A stretch of 10,353 bases of DNA from Caryophanales bacterium UBA5732 (GTDB lineage: Bacteria; Bacillota_I; Bacilli_A; Izemoplasmatales; Hujiaoplasmataceae). Location of the stretch: the NCBI GenBank assembly GCA_002419445.1, contig DIGC01000125.1, positions 1 to 10,353 on the forward strand, read 5' to 3'. The notes under the pieces are model-generated. The model saw only the letters and a program-made list of their open reading frames with translations. It searched no databases and was not told where the DNA came from. Below, one piece after another: positions 1-6,068 of the stretch; position 1 is the stretch's first letter; each line of letters begins with the position of its first letter. A program made the position numbers and the translations under genes.

Positions 1-46
1 TTATAACATATTAACTCTGAAATACTAAGTCCTGCATATATTTAAT

Positions 47-75
47 AAAAAAATCAGCTAAATATTTAGCTGATT
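47..75 (-). terminator. Rho-independent terminator of trxB
   Basis: Positions 52-75 form a perfect 24-base palindrome, able to fold with a small central loop. On the minus strand it is followed by a run of seven T (complement of A47-A53). It starts five bases after the trxB stop codon, so it is the natural terminator of that gene. The bases to its left (1-46) hold no gene I can recognise. Confidence 0.85.
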
Positions 76-80
76 AATTA

Positions 81-989
81 CTATAGATATTTTGTTAATG
101 AACTAACAGCTAACGCTCCATCGCTCACGCTCATGACAATTTGCCTTAAATAAGTATCTCGAATATCACCGACAGCGTAAACGCCTTGGGAAGATGTTTC
201 TAGATGTGAATCAGTTTTAATCCAAGAACCTTCAACTAATTCTACTTGATTATGTAAAAAGTCAATATTAGGAGAATGACCAATAGCTATAAATACACCA
301 TTAACTTCCAAACTAGAAAGTTCTTGGCTGTTTTTATTTTTAATAATTATCTTTTCAACAAAATTTTCACCAGCAATTTCTTCAACGACTGAATCCCAGA
401 TAATTTCAACGTTATCTAGTTTAAATAGTCTTTCTTGAAGGGCTTTTATCGCTCTTAATTCATCACGGCGATGAATTAAGTAAACTTTTTTGGCGATTCT
501 TGATAAGTATATAGCATCTTCAACAGCTACATCGCCGCCGCCAACAACCGCTACTACTTTATTTTTATATAAAAACCCATCACAAGTTGCACAGTAAGTT
601 AAACCATAACCACCAAGACGGTTTTCACATTTAGCGCCTAATTTTTTAGCGCTAGCACCGGTAGCAATAACGACTGTTTTTGTCAGGTATGTAGTGGATT
701 CCGTAATTACTTTTTTAATGTCTCCTGAAAAATCAACGTTAACAACAGGATCAATTGTGATGTTCACACCTAAGTCTTGGACATGTTGAACCATTTTTTC
801 AGCTAGTTCCATACCACTTAAGCGATTGACGCCGAGGTAATTTTCTACTTCAAACGTATTGGCAATCTCACCGCCCGGAAACCACTTTTCAAGGATTAAA
901 AAGTCAAGCACTGCCCTTTGAGCGTAAATAGCCGCACTTAATCCTCCGGGACCAGCTCCTATAATGATTAAGTCGTAAACATGTTCCAT
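81..989 (-). CDS. trxB: Thioredoxin reductase (NADPH), TrxB
   Basis: FAD- and NADPH-dependent reductase that transfers electrons to thioredoxin in the cytoplasm. Seen in the 302-residue product: FAD-binding GAGPGG at residues 11-16, redox pair CATC (C133, C136), the NADPH-domain loop GGGDVAVEDA at 150-159, the NADPH 2'-phosphate motif HRRDELRA at 173-180, and the C-terminal FAD motif YAVGD near 271-275. Length and domain order are typical of low-molecular-weight TrxB. An upstream in-frame GTG at 998 lies inside the SD itself (GAGGTGA, six bases before the ATG), so the ATG at 989 is the start. The gene stops at TAG, has its own candidate promoter and a clear terminator, and appears monocistronic. 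Unlike the second flavoprotein in this window it keeps all the NADPH arginines, so it is probably the housekeeping enzyme. Confidence 0.93.
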   Translation of the reverse strand: MEHVYDLIIIGAGPGGLSAAIYAQRAVLDFLILEKWFPGGEIANTFEVENYLGVNRLSGMELAEKMVQHVQDLGVNITIDPVVNVDFSGDIKKVITESTTYLTKTVVIATGASAKKLGAKCENRLGGYGLTYCATCDGFLYKNKVVAVVGGGDVAVEDAIYLSRIAKKVYLIHRRDELRAIKALQERLFKLDNVEIIWDSVVEEIAGENFVEKIIIKNKNSQELSSLEVNGVFIAIGHSPNIDFLHNQVELVEGSWIKTDSHLETSSQGVYAVGDIRDTYLRQIVMSVSDGALAVSSLTKYL

Positions 990-1021
990 AATCTTCACCT
1001 CATCAATAAATTATCATATCT

Positions 1022-1049
1022 ATTATACAACAAAATATTTGATTTTTAA
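1022..1049 (-). promoter_or_regulatory. Candidate trxB promoter
   Basis: On the minus strand there is a perfect -10 TATAAT (1022-1027) and a weak -35 TTAAAA (1044-1049) with a 16-base spacer. The predicted leader to the ATG at 989 is about 25 bases and contains the SD. I see no terminator between the preceding DUF454 gene and trxB, so read-through is also possible. Confidence 0.55.
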
Positions 1050-1061
1050 TTTATATTTTTT

Positions 1062-1421
1062 CTAATTATTAGTTTTTACAAAACGATAAAAATACCAGTG
1101 TTTTGTCACAAATAATATAACAATAATTATTCTGAGGTAAATACTAGCAGTTAATAAAAAACTAATAAACAAGAAAATGTCCGCGAAGATTAAAATTGTC
1201 CATTTTCGCCTTTTAGTCATTGTTCTTTTTTCAATAAAATCTTCAAGATATCTTTGGTAAAGTTTGGTATTTTTAAATCTTTCATCAAGTTTAGTAGAAG
1301 ATTTAGAAAACAATAAAGTTGCTAGTAAAAAGAAAGGGGTTGTAGGTAAAACAGGTAAAATAACACCTGCAACGCCCAACCCAACTGATATCATACCCAA
1401 TGAAAGATATAGGATTTTCAT
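1062..1421 (-). CDS. DUF454 (YbaN-like) inner-membrane protein
   Basis: A 119-residue protein with the DUF454/YbaN signature: a glycine-rich first helix (GMISVGLGVAGVILPVLP), then PTTPFFLLATLLFSKSS around residues 26-42, a basic cytoplasmic loop (about 43-75) and a hydrophobic C-terminal half. Predicted membrane segments are roughly 2-24, 27-40, 74-91 and 95-106. The family's biochemical function is not known to me. Its ATG overlaps the stop of the hemerythrin/PAS gene by one base (TAATG), so the two are almost certainly translated from one mRNA by coupling. A weak AAAGG lies about 13 bases upstream of the ATG. The pairing suggests the membrane protein works with, or responds to the same signal as, the DUF438 protein; that is inference from position. 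Confidence 0.85.
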   Translation of the reverse strand: MKILYLSLGMISVGLGVAGVILPVLPTTPFFLLATLLFSKSSTKLDERFKNTKLYQRYLEDFIEKRTMTKRRKWTILIFADIFLFISFLLTASIYLRIIIVILFVTKHWYFYRFVKTNN

Positions 1422-2620
1422 TATTTCGAAACTAACCTTTTTTCGCCAGTTATTTTTTGAATTGGAGCAATGTCTTGCGTAACTTCTAGTGTCCCTAGAT
1501 AATTAAAATCTTTATCCCTGACCGCATAATATTTAATTAAAACATACATATTTTTGAAGTTGATATAAAACTCTTCTACATCTTTTTTCCCAGATTTAAA
1601 ACTTTCAATAATGTCTTCTACAATATGGACGCTGTGTGGCGGATGACACAATGAGACATGTCTACCAATAACAGTTCTAGGACGATCAAAAATTCTTTCT
1701 TTACCTTGAGTAAAGTATTTTACAAATCCATCTTTATCGACAAAAGTCATATCCAGAGGTAAGGTGTTAAAAATTGCGTTTAATTCTTCCGGTTGAAGTT
1801 TACCCGCGTCGAATCTTACTTCACCATTGAATGGTTTTTCTTGAGTTTCTTCGACTTTCTCTTCCATCTTCCAACTCTCAGTAGGTTTTTCTAAGAAATA
1901 GCCAATTTCATCACTACCTTGGTCAGCCAAGATCCAATCATAAAAGCTCATTATATCCACTAATTTTGGCAATAATATATTTTCTTCTTTAATAACCATA
2001 TCTTTGACACGATCGATAACAGCTTTAATTGCAGCATTAATCTTGGCTATATTTTCTTCCTTGTCATCAAGCATCGCTTTCACATTTTTAATATCGGCAC
2101 GAATTTCATCGTCTACACCCCACATAACTTTAGGTATAGCATCAATCCCTTTCTTCTCTAAACTTGGAAAGAATAAATATTCCTTTCGTGCATAATGATT
2201 AGAAACATTGATTAATCTGTCAATACCGATTCTTAACATTAAGTAAGACGTAGTGTCAGATTTGTCTAAATATGGCAGTAACTCAGTTTCAATCAACTCT
2301 AGAATTTGTTTGTTTTCATCAGAAAACACTTTTGCAGGATGACCAGGGATTCTTGTAATATCCTTTGGTTTATGAATATCGGAAATGCTTTGGTCAAAAA
2401 CCGCTGCATGGACATCACACAGACTCTGAATTTCTTCAACTTGCATCCCTTCATCGATTAATTCTTGTTCGAGAGCGACTATTTCATCAGTCGATATCTC
2501 ATTAAATTCTTCTTTAAAAAGTTTTTTGGCGTCTTCAAGAGACATTCCTCCATGTATTTTTTTAATAAGTTCTTTTAATTTATTTTGTCTATCCTTTGAA
2601 TTATTGATAATTTCACTCAT
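1421..2620 (-). CDS. DUF438 hemerythrin-like/PAS-domain protein
   Basis: A 399-residue soluble protein with three parts: an N-terminal helical DUF438 region (about 1-90); a hemerythrin-like HHE region (about 92-240) with H94 (GHPAK), H142 and E147 (NHYARKEYLFFP), the segment VMWGVDDEIR at 165-174 and EENILLP at 212-218; and a C-terminal PAS domain (about 275-390) containing the conserved CHPPHSVH at 325-332. Family members are thought to bind diiron or another cofactor and to sense O2, NO or redox state; no reaction is established. There is no signal peptide or membrane segment and no output domain, so it may act by protein contact. The SD is excellent (AAGGGAGG, seven bases before the ATG). 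It is followed, with a one-base overlap, by the DUF454 gene. A Crp-type palindrome at -41.5 implies activation by the Crp/Fnr protein encoded just upstream. Confidence 0.88.
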   Translation of the reverse strand: MSEIINNSKDRQNKLKELIKKIHGGMSLEDAKKLFKEEFNEISTDEIVALEQELIDEGMQVEEIQSLCDVHAAVFDQSISDIHKPKDITRIPGHPAKVFSDENKQILELIETELLPYLDKSDTTSYLMLRIGIDRLINVSNHYARKEYLFFPSLEKKGIDAIPKVMWGVDDEIRADIKNVKAMLDDKEENIAKINAAIKAVIDRVKDMVIKEENILLPKLVDIMSFYDWILADQGSDEIGYFLEKPTESWKMEEKVEETQEKPFNGEVRFDAGKLQPEELNAIFNTLPLDMTFVDKDGFVKYFTQGKERIFDRPRTVIGRHVSLCHPPHSVHIVEDIIESFKSGKKDVEEFYINFKNMYVLIKYYAVRDKDFNYLGTLEVTQDIAPIQKITGEKRLVSK

Positions 2621-2622
2621 AT

Positions 2623-2664
2623 AAAAACCTCCCTTTTATTTTATTATAACACGGGGAGGTTTTT
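2623..2664 (-). repeat. 11-bp inverted repeat masking an SD
   Basis: AAAAACCTCCC (2623-2633 on the plus strand) and GGGAGGTTTTT (2654-2664) are perfect reverse complements separated by 20 bases. The downstream arm on the minus strand is the SD of the hemerythrin/PAS gene. The -10 element and the predicted start point lie between or beside the arms, so only read-through transcripts from upstream would carry both arms and be able to fold. Confidence 0.7.
2643..2648 (-). promoter_or_regulatory. -10 element of the hemerythrin/PAS operon
   Basis: Minus-strand TATAAT, giving a predicted start point near 2636, only about 16 bases from the ATG at 2620. No acceptable -35 hexamer lies 16-18 bases upstream (the 17-base spacing gives CATATT). 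That is the usual look of an activator-dependent class II promoter. Confidence 0.7.
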
Positions 2665-2668
2665 AAAT

Positions 2669-2686
2669 ATGTGATTCAAATCACAT
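2669..2686. promoter_or_regulatory. Crp/Fnr-family operator (TGTGA-N6-TCACA)
   Basis: Positions 2669-2686 read ATGTGATTCAAATCACAT, perfect 8-base arms around a 2-base centre. The inner 2670-2685 matches the Crp consensus TGTGA-N6-TCACA exactly. The centre is at 2677.5, which is 41.5 bases upstream of the start point predicted from TATAAT at 2643-2648, the canonical class II activator position. It lies 14 bases past the stop codon of the Crp/Fnr gene. Confidence 0.85.
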
Positions 2687-2699
2687 TATCTTTATAGCT

Positions 2700-3323
2700 T
2701 TAGATTTTATAGTTAAGAATATACTTATTCTTTTCATTCACTATAATTTGTTGATCTAGCATAACTTTTAGCGTTCTTGAGAGCGTTTCTCTTCTTATGC
2801 CAATAATATTAGCTAGAACTGTTTTTGAAAAAGGTAAATCAAGGATTTGGCTATTATTATCGATATAGCCAAATTTTTCATAGAGGGTTTTAAGAGTATT
2901 GAGTATTTTCTCTTTTACGTCTAAATTTGCAGATTGAACTAAGAAATTTTGGAAATTATTTGATCTAGTTACAGCACATTCAAGACAACGGTTTCGAAAC
3001 TCATTATTGCTTTCATAAATACTTAAAACCTGATTTTTAGGTATTTTTTTAAGAATTGTCTTGGTCAGAGTAATCGCAGTAGCTAAATAATTCTGTTTTC
3101 TTTGCAAAACCGCTAAAAGGGCTAGATAATCGCCTGGGCCTAGAATCCCAATGATTTTTTCATCGCCATTTTCTAAATTTCTAACCATTTTGACATAACC
3201 GTCATTAATCTGATATATATAGTTAATTAAATTGTCACTCATAAAAATGATTGAATTGTCTTTGGTCGAAATTATCTCACCTTGAAGATAATCATATTGA
3301 CAATTAACACAAAATTTTTTCAT
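2700..3323 (-). CDS. Crp/Fnr-family transcriptional regulator
   Basis: A 207-residue cytoplasmic activator: an N-terminal cyclic-nucleotide-binding-like beta-roll (about 15-95, with the family loop GPGDYLALL at 62-70), a dimerisation helix (about 100-150) and a C-terminal winged helix-turn-helix with recognition helix IRRETLSRTL at 176-185. R178, E179 and R183 align with E. coli Crp R180, E181 and R185, which contact TGTGA. The Crp cAMP-binding Glu/Arg-Ser pair is not evident, so cAMP is unlikely to be the ligand. Four cysteines sit in two CxxC pairs, C5/C8 and C113/C116, suggesting an iron-sulfur cluster or disulfide switch as in Fnr or lactobacillal FLP. I chose the ATG at 3323 because GAGG precedes it by six bases; a longer frame to 3401 would run back through the promoter with no sensible domain. 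It probably activates the next operon. Confidence 0.88.
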   Translation of the reverse strand: MKKFCVNCQYDYLQGEIISTKDNSIIFMSDNLINYIYQINDGYVKMVRNLENGDEKIIGILGPGDYLALLAVLQRKQNYLATAITLTKTILKKIPKNQVLSIYESNNEFRNRCLECAVTRSNNFQNFLVQSANLDVKEKILNTLKTLYEKFGYIDNNSQILDLPFSKTVLANIIGIRRETLSRTLKVMLDQQIIVNEKNKYILNYKI

Positions 3324-3339
3324 ATAATACCTCATTTTC

Positions 3340-3369
3340 ATTATACTATAAATTGAATTGTATTTACAA
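3340..3369 (-). promoter_or_regulatory. Candidate promoter of the Crp/Fnr gene
   Basis: Minus-strand TATAAT (3340-3345) and TTGTAA (3364-3369) with an 18-base spacer. The small palindrome TTGTA-TT-TACAA (3358-3369, plus strand) overlaps the -35 and could be a repressor site. The predicted start falls at the SD, giving an unusually short leader of about 10 bases, so another upstream -10 (TACAAT) may be the real one. Confidence 0.4.
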
Positions 3370-3380
3370 ATTACAACGCT

Positions 3381-3412
3381 AAAAAATGAATAAGAACGCA
3401 AATTGCGTTCTT
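3381..3412 (-). terminator. Rho-independent terminator of the HAD gene
   Basis: Arms AAGAACGCAA (3392-3401) and TTGCGTTCTT (3403-3412) pair perfectly around one base. On the minus strand they are followed by ATTCA and six T (complement of 3381-3386). The stop codon of the HAD gene (3411-3413) overlaps the first bases of the stem. Confidence 0.85.
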
Positions 3413-4118
3413 ATATAAGGTTCTTCTTTACTTTTTCTAGTAATTCTTCTAAAGTACCATGCTCAAACTGCTCGATATCGATATTATTCTTATTGTTAAG
3501 ACAATCTGTAACCAAGAAGGTTTTCATACCTAATCCCGAAGCAACCATATCTTCTAGCGCGTCATTTCCTATCATAATTGTTTCTTCTGGTAAAAAATTA
3601 TGTTTTGTAAGTATCATTTCAAAATAACTTAAACTCGGTTTAGCAAAATAACTATTTTCATAGGTTGTGATATGTTGAAAATCATTTTTATCAAGTAAAG
3701 CCCATTCCATCCGTTTCTTCGTGGCCACCATGGGAAAAATTGGATTTGTAGCTAAAACTATATTTTTTCCTTTTGAAATTAATATTCTAATGATTTCATT
3801 GGAAATGTTAGTTGGAAAAGTTGAAGATTTTACTTGTTCAAACTCGTTTTGATAAAAAGATTCCAGTGCTAACTTTAGATTTTCTTGATTTGATTTATCA
3901 GGATGAAATTTTTCCCAAAAAACATGTTCATTAGTTTTTTTACCATCATTTTCAATCATCGCTTTTGTTCCTAACCAAAGCTTTTTGATCATGATTTCCG
4001 GATCTAATTTGAGTTCTGCGAATTTTTTCGCTAATAAGCCGAAGTATTTTTTTATGAATTGTTCCTCGTCTAGGGGTAACAATGTACCATCTAAATCAAA
4101 TAAATAATTTTTAGTCAT
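3411..4118 (-). CDS. HAD-superfamily hydrolase (phosphatase-like)
   Basis: A 235-residue cytoplasmic enzyme with all four HAD motifs: DLDGT with nucleophile D8 and acid/base D10; LATN with T124; the motif III lysine K160 in AKP; and IGNDALED at 183-190 with acidic residues D186, E189 and D190. An alpha-helical cap occupies about residues 15-110, as in subfamily I enzymes of the Gph/YjjG type. It probably dephosphorylates a small phosphorylated metabolite; the substrate cannot be read from sequence. The SD AGAGG is six bases before the ATG. It has its own good promoter and terminator and so looks monocistronic. No neighbour indicates a pathway. Confidence 0.88.
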   Translation of the reverse strand: MTKNYLFDLDGTLLPLDEEQFIKKYFGLLAKKFAELKLDPEIMIKKLWLGTKAMIENDGKKTNEHVFWEKFHPDKSNQENLKLALESFYQNEFEQVKSSTFPTNISNEIIRILISKGKNIVLATNPIFPMVATKKRMEWALLDKNDFQHITTYENSYFAKPSLSYFEMILTKHNFLPEETIMIGNDALEDMVASGLGMKTFLVTDCLNNKNNIDIEQFEHGTLEELLEKVKKNLI

Positions 4119-4155
4119 GGTCTTCCTCTTCCATTTGGTTTTTTGCTATGTAAAT

Positions 4156-4184
4156 ATTCTATATATTTTATTTCCAAAAGTCAA
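4156..4184 (-). promoter_or_regulatory. Promoter of the HAD gene
   Basis: Minus-strand -35 TTGACT (4179-4184) and -10 TAGAAT (4156-4161) with an exact 17-base spacer, five of six consensus bases in each. This is a sigma-A-type promoter about 30 bases upstream of the HAD start codon. Confidence 0.75.
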
Positions 4185-4208
4185 ACAAAAAACAAAAAGG
4201 GATATCAT

Positions 4209-4237
4209 TTGAAAAGAAATTGCTCATATGTTAAAAT
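4209..4237 (+). promoter_or_regulatory. Promoter of the cupin gene
   Basis: The -35 TTGAAA (4209-4214) and -10 TAAAAT (4232-4237) are 17 bases apart, and TG at 4229-4230 makes an extended -10. The predicted leader is about 25 bases and contains GAGAGG (4256-4261) seven bases before the ATG. It is divergent from the HAD promoter. Confidence 0.78.
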
Positions 4238-4268
4238 GAAGTAAAATAAACATAAGAGAGGTATAAAA

Positions 4269-4592
4269 ATGAAACATGTAAATATGAAAGAACTGACTGC
4301 AGTTTCGAATAAATATGGAGTACAAGCTAAAACGTTGGTTGATCACGATAACGCGACCATCAAGAATCTATTTTTAAATCCCGGTCAATCTATTCCTGAT
4401 CATAAAGTTCCAATGGACGTTACATTCTTTATTTTGGAGGGAACTGGCTCAATAACAATTGCCGGTGAAACAGCGCCAGTAAAGGCGTTTGACTGCTTAT
4501 TATGTCCGCCAAACACGTTTATGTCAGTTAAAGCTGACGAGAACTCATCACTGTCATTTCTTAATATTAAGACTCCTGGATTAAAAGCGTAA
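4269..4592 (+). CDS. Small single-domain cupin protein
   Basis: A 107-residue one-domain cupin (beta-barrel). Seen: motif 1 NPGQSIPDHKVPMDVTFFIL (37-56) followed by EGTGSITIAGE, and motif 2 near CPPNTFMSVKA (79-89). Against the usual H-x-H-x(3-4)-E ... H metal set, only the first His is kept (H45). The second is V47, the Glu position is D50 and the last His position is M85. The barrel therefore probably does not hold a standard three-His/Glu metal, and may bind a small ligand or another metal. A CxxC pair (C76, C79) lies just before motif 2. It is monocistronic, with a strong extended -10 promoter and its own terminator. The function is unknown to me. Confidence 0.82.
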   Translation: MKHVNMKELTAVSNKYGVQAKTLVDHDNATIKNLFLNPGQSIPDHKVPMDVTFFILEGTGSITIAGETAPVKAFDCLLCPPNTFMSVKADENSSLSFLNIKTPGLKA

Positions 4593-4595
4593 ATT

Positions 4596-4631
4596 AAAAG
4601 GATTAAGTCAAACCGACTTAATCCTTTTTTT
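4596..4631. terminator. Bidirectional terminator, cupin / membrane protein
   Basis: AAAAGGATTAAGTC (4596-4609) pairs over 14 bases with GACTTAATCCTTTT (4615-4628) around a 5-base loop. On the plus strand seven T (4625-4631) end the cupin transcript. On the minus strand the stem ends in TTTTAATT. The minus-strand membrane protein gene stops inside the stem (4618-4620). Confidence 0.88.
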
Positions 4632-4926
4632 CATTATTTTTAAATTTTGTGAAATATATTATGAGTGATGAGACTAAAGAACTTAAGAAAGCTCCCAAAC
4701 TCAGTACAGCCAAGATTAAATAACCTATAGCTCCCCAATCGTTGGTAATTAAGCCACTTACACCAAGAATTATGGTAAAACCTAAAAAGATTAGCGGTAT
4801 TGTCAGTAGTAGTTTTATGTTTCTTTTAGATATTTTTAAACTGATAAAATAACTAATAAGTCCCATGATTATTAAATATAAAACCACTGGAAAATATTCA
4901 GTTATCACACTTAATGTTCTAGTCAT
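4618..4926 (-). CDS. Small three-helix membrane protein, unknown
   Basis: A 102-residue, very hydrophobic protein with three predicted membrane helices at roughly 11-30, 38-60 and 66-92, a short basic loop (KISKRNIK) between the first two, and a charged tail (KFKNNEKKD) that should face the cytoplasm. I do not recognise a family with confidence. The shape resembles small YesK-like or other uncharacterised Firmicute membrane proteins, but no diagnostic motif is visible. It is a real gene judging by its excellent SD (GAGGTGAT, six bases before the ATG), a stop embedded in a shared terminator, and Trp/Gly positions typical of membrane proteins. It is monocistronic, between convergent cupin and divergent queG-like genes. 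Confidence 0.75.
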   Translation of the reverse strand: MTRTLSVITEYFPVVLYLIIMGLISYFISLKISKRNIKLLLTIPLIFLGFTIILGVSGLITNDWGAIGYLILAVLSLGAFLSSLVSSLIIYFTKFKNNEKKD

Positions 4927-4949
4927 TTAATTATCACCTCTTTTTTATG

Positions 4950-4958
4950 AATATAACA
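4950..4958 (-). promoter_or_regulatory. Candidate extended -10 of the membrane protein gene
   Basis: Minus-strand TG-T-TATATT, an extended -10 without a recognisable -35, about 25 bases upstream of the start codon. This is weak evidence based on pattern alone. Confidence 0.4.
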
Positions 4959-5056
4959 TCTTTCACTCGAAACCAACGTTATTTTAACTTAGTGTTCAGA
5001 TAAATTACTATAATTTGTTAATATCTTACAATCAACTAGAGTTAAGAGCTTTTTTT

Positions 5057-5065
5057 TGATAAAAT
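5057..5065 (+). promoter_or_regulatory. Candidate extended -10 of the queG-like gene
   Basis: TG-A-TAAAAT follows a T tract, with no good -35. The predicted start is near 5072, about 33 bases before the TTG start codon. A perfect TATAAT also occurs at 5009-5014 but without a fitting -35. Confidence 0.45.
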
Positions 5066-5104
5066 AGTTCTAGTCAAGATGTTTTAATAGTGGAGGTGAA
5101 GAAA

Positions 5105-6055
5105 TTGAATATAAATAATCTTCATCAATCTTTTCAAGAAGAATTTGATATCGTGGGAATAATAAAAACTGATAGATATTTTTCTGAAGCTAAAAAAATA
5201 AATTTGAAATTGCCTATAACAAAATTTCCGACTATGGTGGTTTTGGGTCTTTCTTATCCAAAAAGAATTAAAACATCAACAAAAACTGAATTATATGCAT
5301 CGTTTTACACCTTTGGAACTGATTATCATCAAGTTTTAAAAAATAGAATTATTAAAGTTATGAATAAGTTTTCTCTTGCCTATGAACTAGGAGTCGATAA
5401 TCATCCATATGATGAAAGATTAGCCGCTCTTTTAGCAGGAATTGGGTTTTTTGGTAAAAACCAATTGATTATAAATCAGAAGTATGGTTCTTACATCTTT
5501 TTAGGGGTCGTATTTATCGATTTAGAAATTACTGAAGAATTTACATTGCCGATAATTGATAATTGTGGCTCATGCCGTATTTGTCTTGATGCTTGTCCAA
5601 CTAAAGCTTTAAATAATAATGGTTATGATTTCAATAAATGTATTAGTTACTACAATCAAGAGAAAAAGGTACTAAGTAGTGATGAAATCAAAGCGAATTA
5701 CTGCTTATTTGGTTGCGATATTTGTCAATTAGTGTGTCCAAAGAATTTAAGTATTAAGCCAAAGTTGCATCCTGAGTTTGAACTTTCTGGTAAAGAGGGA
5801 GTAAATATCACAGATCTTTTTACTTACTCTGAAAAAGAATTCAAAAAAAAATATCAAGATATGGCTTATTTATGGAAGGATAAGACTATTTTAATGAGAA
5901 ACGCCTTGACGTTGTTACTAAGAAGTAAAAACTTTGATTATAATGATTTAGTCAAGAGAACTATTGATAAACAATCAACCCCTTGGTACCATGAAACTGC
6001 TTTAAAAATCATTGAAGAACTCGAGCAAATAAAGAAAGAATCCACTTTAATTTAG
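5105..6055 (+). CDS. queG: QueG-like epoxyqueuosine reductase (Fe-S)
   Basis: Probable cobalamin-dependent reductase of the last step of queuosine synthesis (epoxyqueuosine to queuosine in tRNA). The 316-residue product has the DUF1730 N-terminal region with GTDYHQVLKNR (71-81), VDNHPYDER (97-105, D98 the likely catalytic acid) and GFFGKNQLII (114-123). It also has two 4Fe-4S motifs: C154-x2-C157-x2-C160-x3-C164-P, and C179 with C200, C204-x2-C207-x3-C211-P in the typical GCDICQLVCP. A short HEAT-like tail contains MRNALTLLLRS. It is shorter than the roughly 380-residue E. coli and Bacillus enzymes, with the loss in the C-terminal repeats. I chose the TTG at 5105: GGAGGTGA lies five bases before it, whereas the upstream in-frame GTG at 5090 overlaps that SD. 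No other queuosine gene is in the window, so a related 4Fe-4S reductase cannot be excluded. Confidence 0.82.
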   Translation: MNINNLHQSFQEEFDIVGIIKTDRYFSEAKKINLKLPITKFPTMVVLGLSYPKRIKTSTKTELYASFYTFGTDYHQVLKNRIIKVMNKFSLAYELGVDNHPYDERLAALLAGIGFFGKNQLIINQKYGSYIFLGVVFIDLEITEEFTLPIIDNCGSCRICLDACPTKALNNNGYDFNKCISYYNQEKKVLSSDEIKANYCLFGCDICQLVCPKNLSIKPKLHPEFELSGKEGVNITDLFTYSEKEFKKKYQDMAYLWKDKTILMRNALTLLLRSKNFDYNDLVKRTIDKQSTPWYHETALKIIEELEQIKKESTLI

Positions 6056-6065
6056 TGGATTCTTT
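6035..6065. terminator. Bidirectional terminator, queG-like / csoR
   Basis: AAAGAATCCACT (6035-6046) pairs perfectly with AGTGGATTCTTT (6054-6065) around a 7-base loop. It lies between convergent genes; the TAG stop of the queG-like gene (6053-6055) straddles loop and stem. On the minus strand the stem runs into TTTCTTTATTTG, ending the copper operon. The plus-strand tail (TCTTTATATT) is weaker. Confidence 0.8.
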
Positions 6066-6068
6066 ATA

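Noticed and set aside
756..768. TGTGA-TGT-TCACA palindrome inside trxB
   Set aside because: It contains Crp-type half-sites, but the spacer is 3 bases, not 6, and it is inside a coding region far from a promoter.
1264..1482. Plus-strand open frame of 72 codons
   Set aside because: It lies antisense to the DUF454 gene and the end of the hemerythrin/PAS gene; no SD, no recognisable domain.
2004..2195. Plus-strand open frame of 63 codons
   Set aside because: Shadow of the hemerythrin/PAS gene with no SD; its hydrophobic look comes from the complementary strand.
3403..3627. Plus-strand open frame of 74 codons
   Set aside because: It starts within the terminator stem of the HAD gene and is antisense to it.
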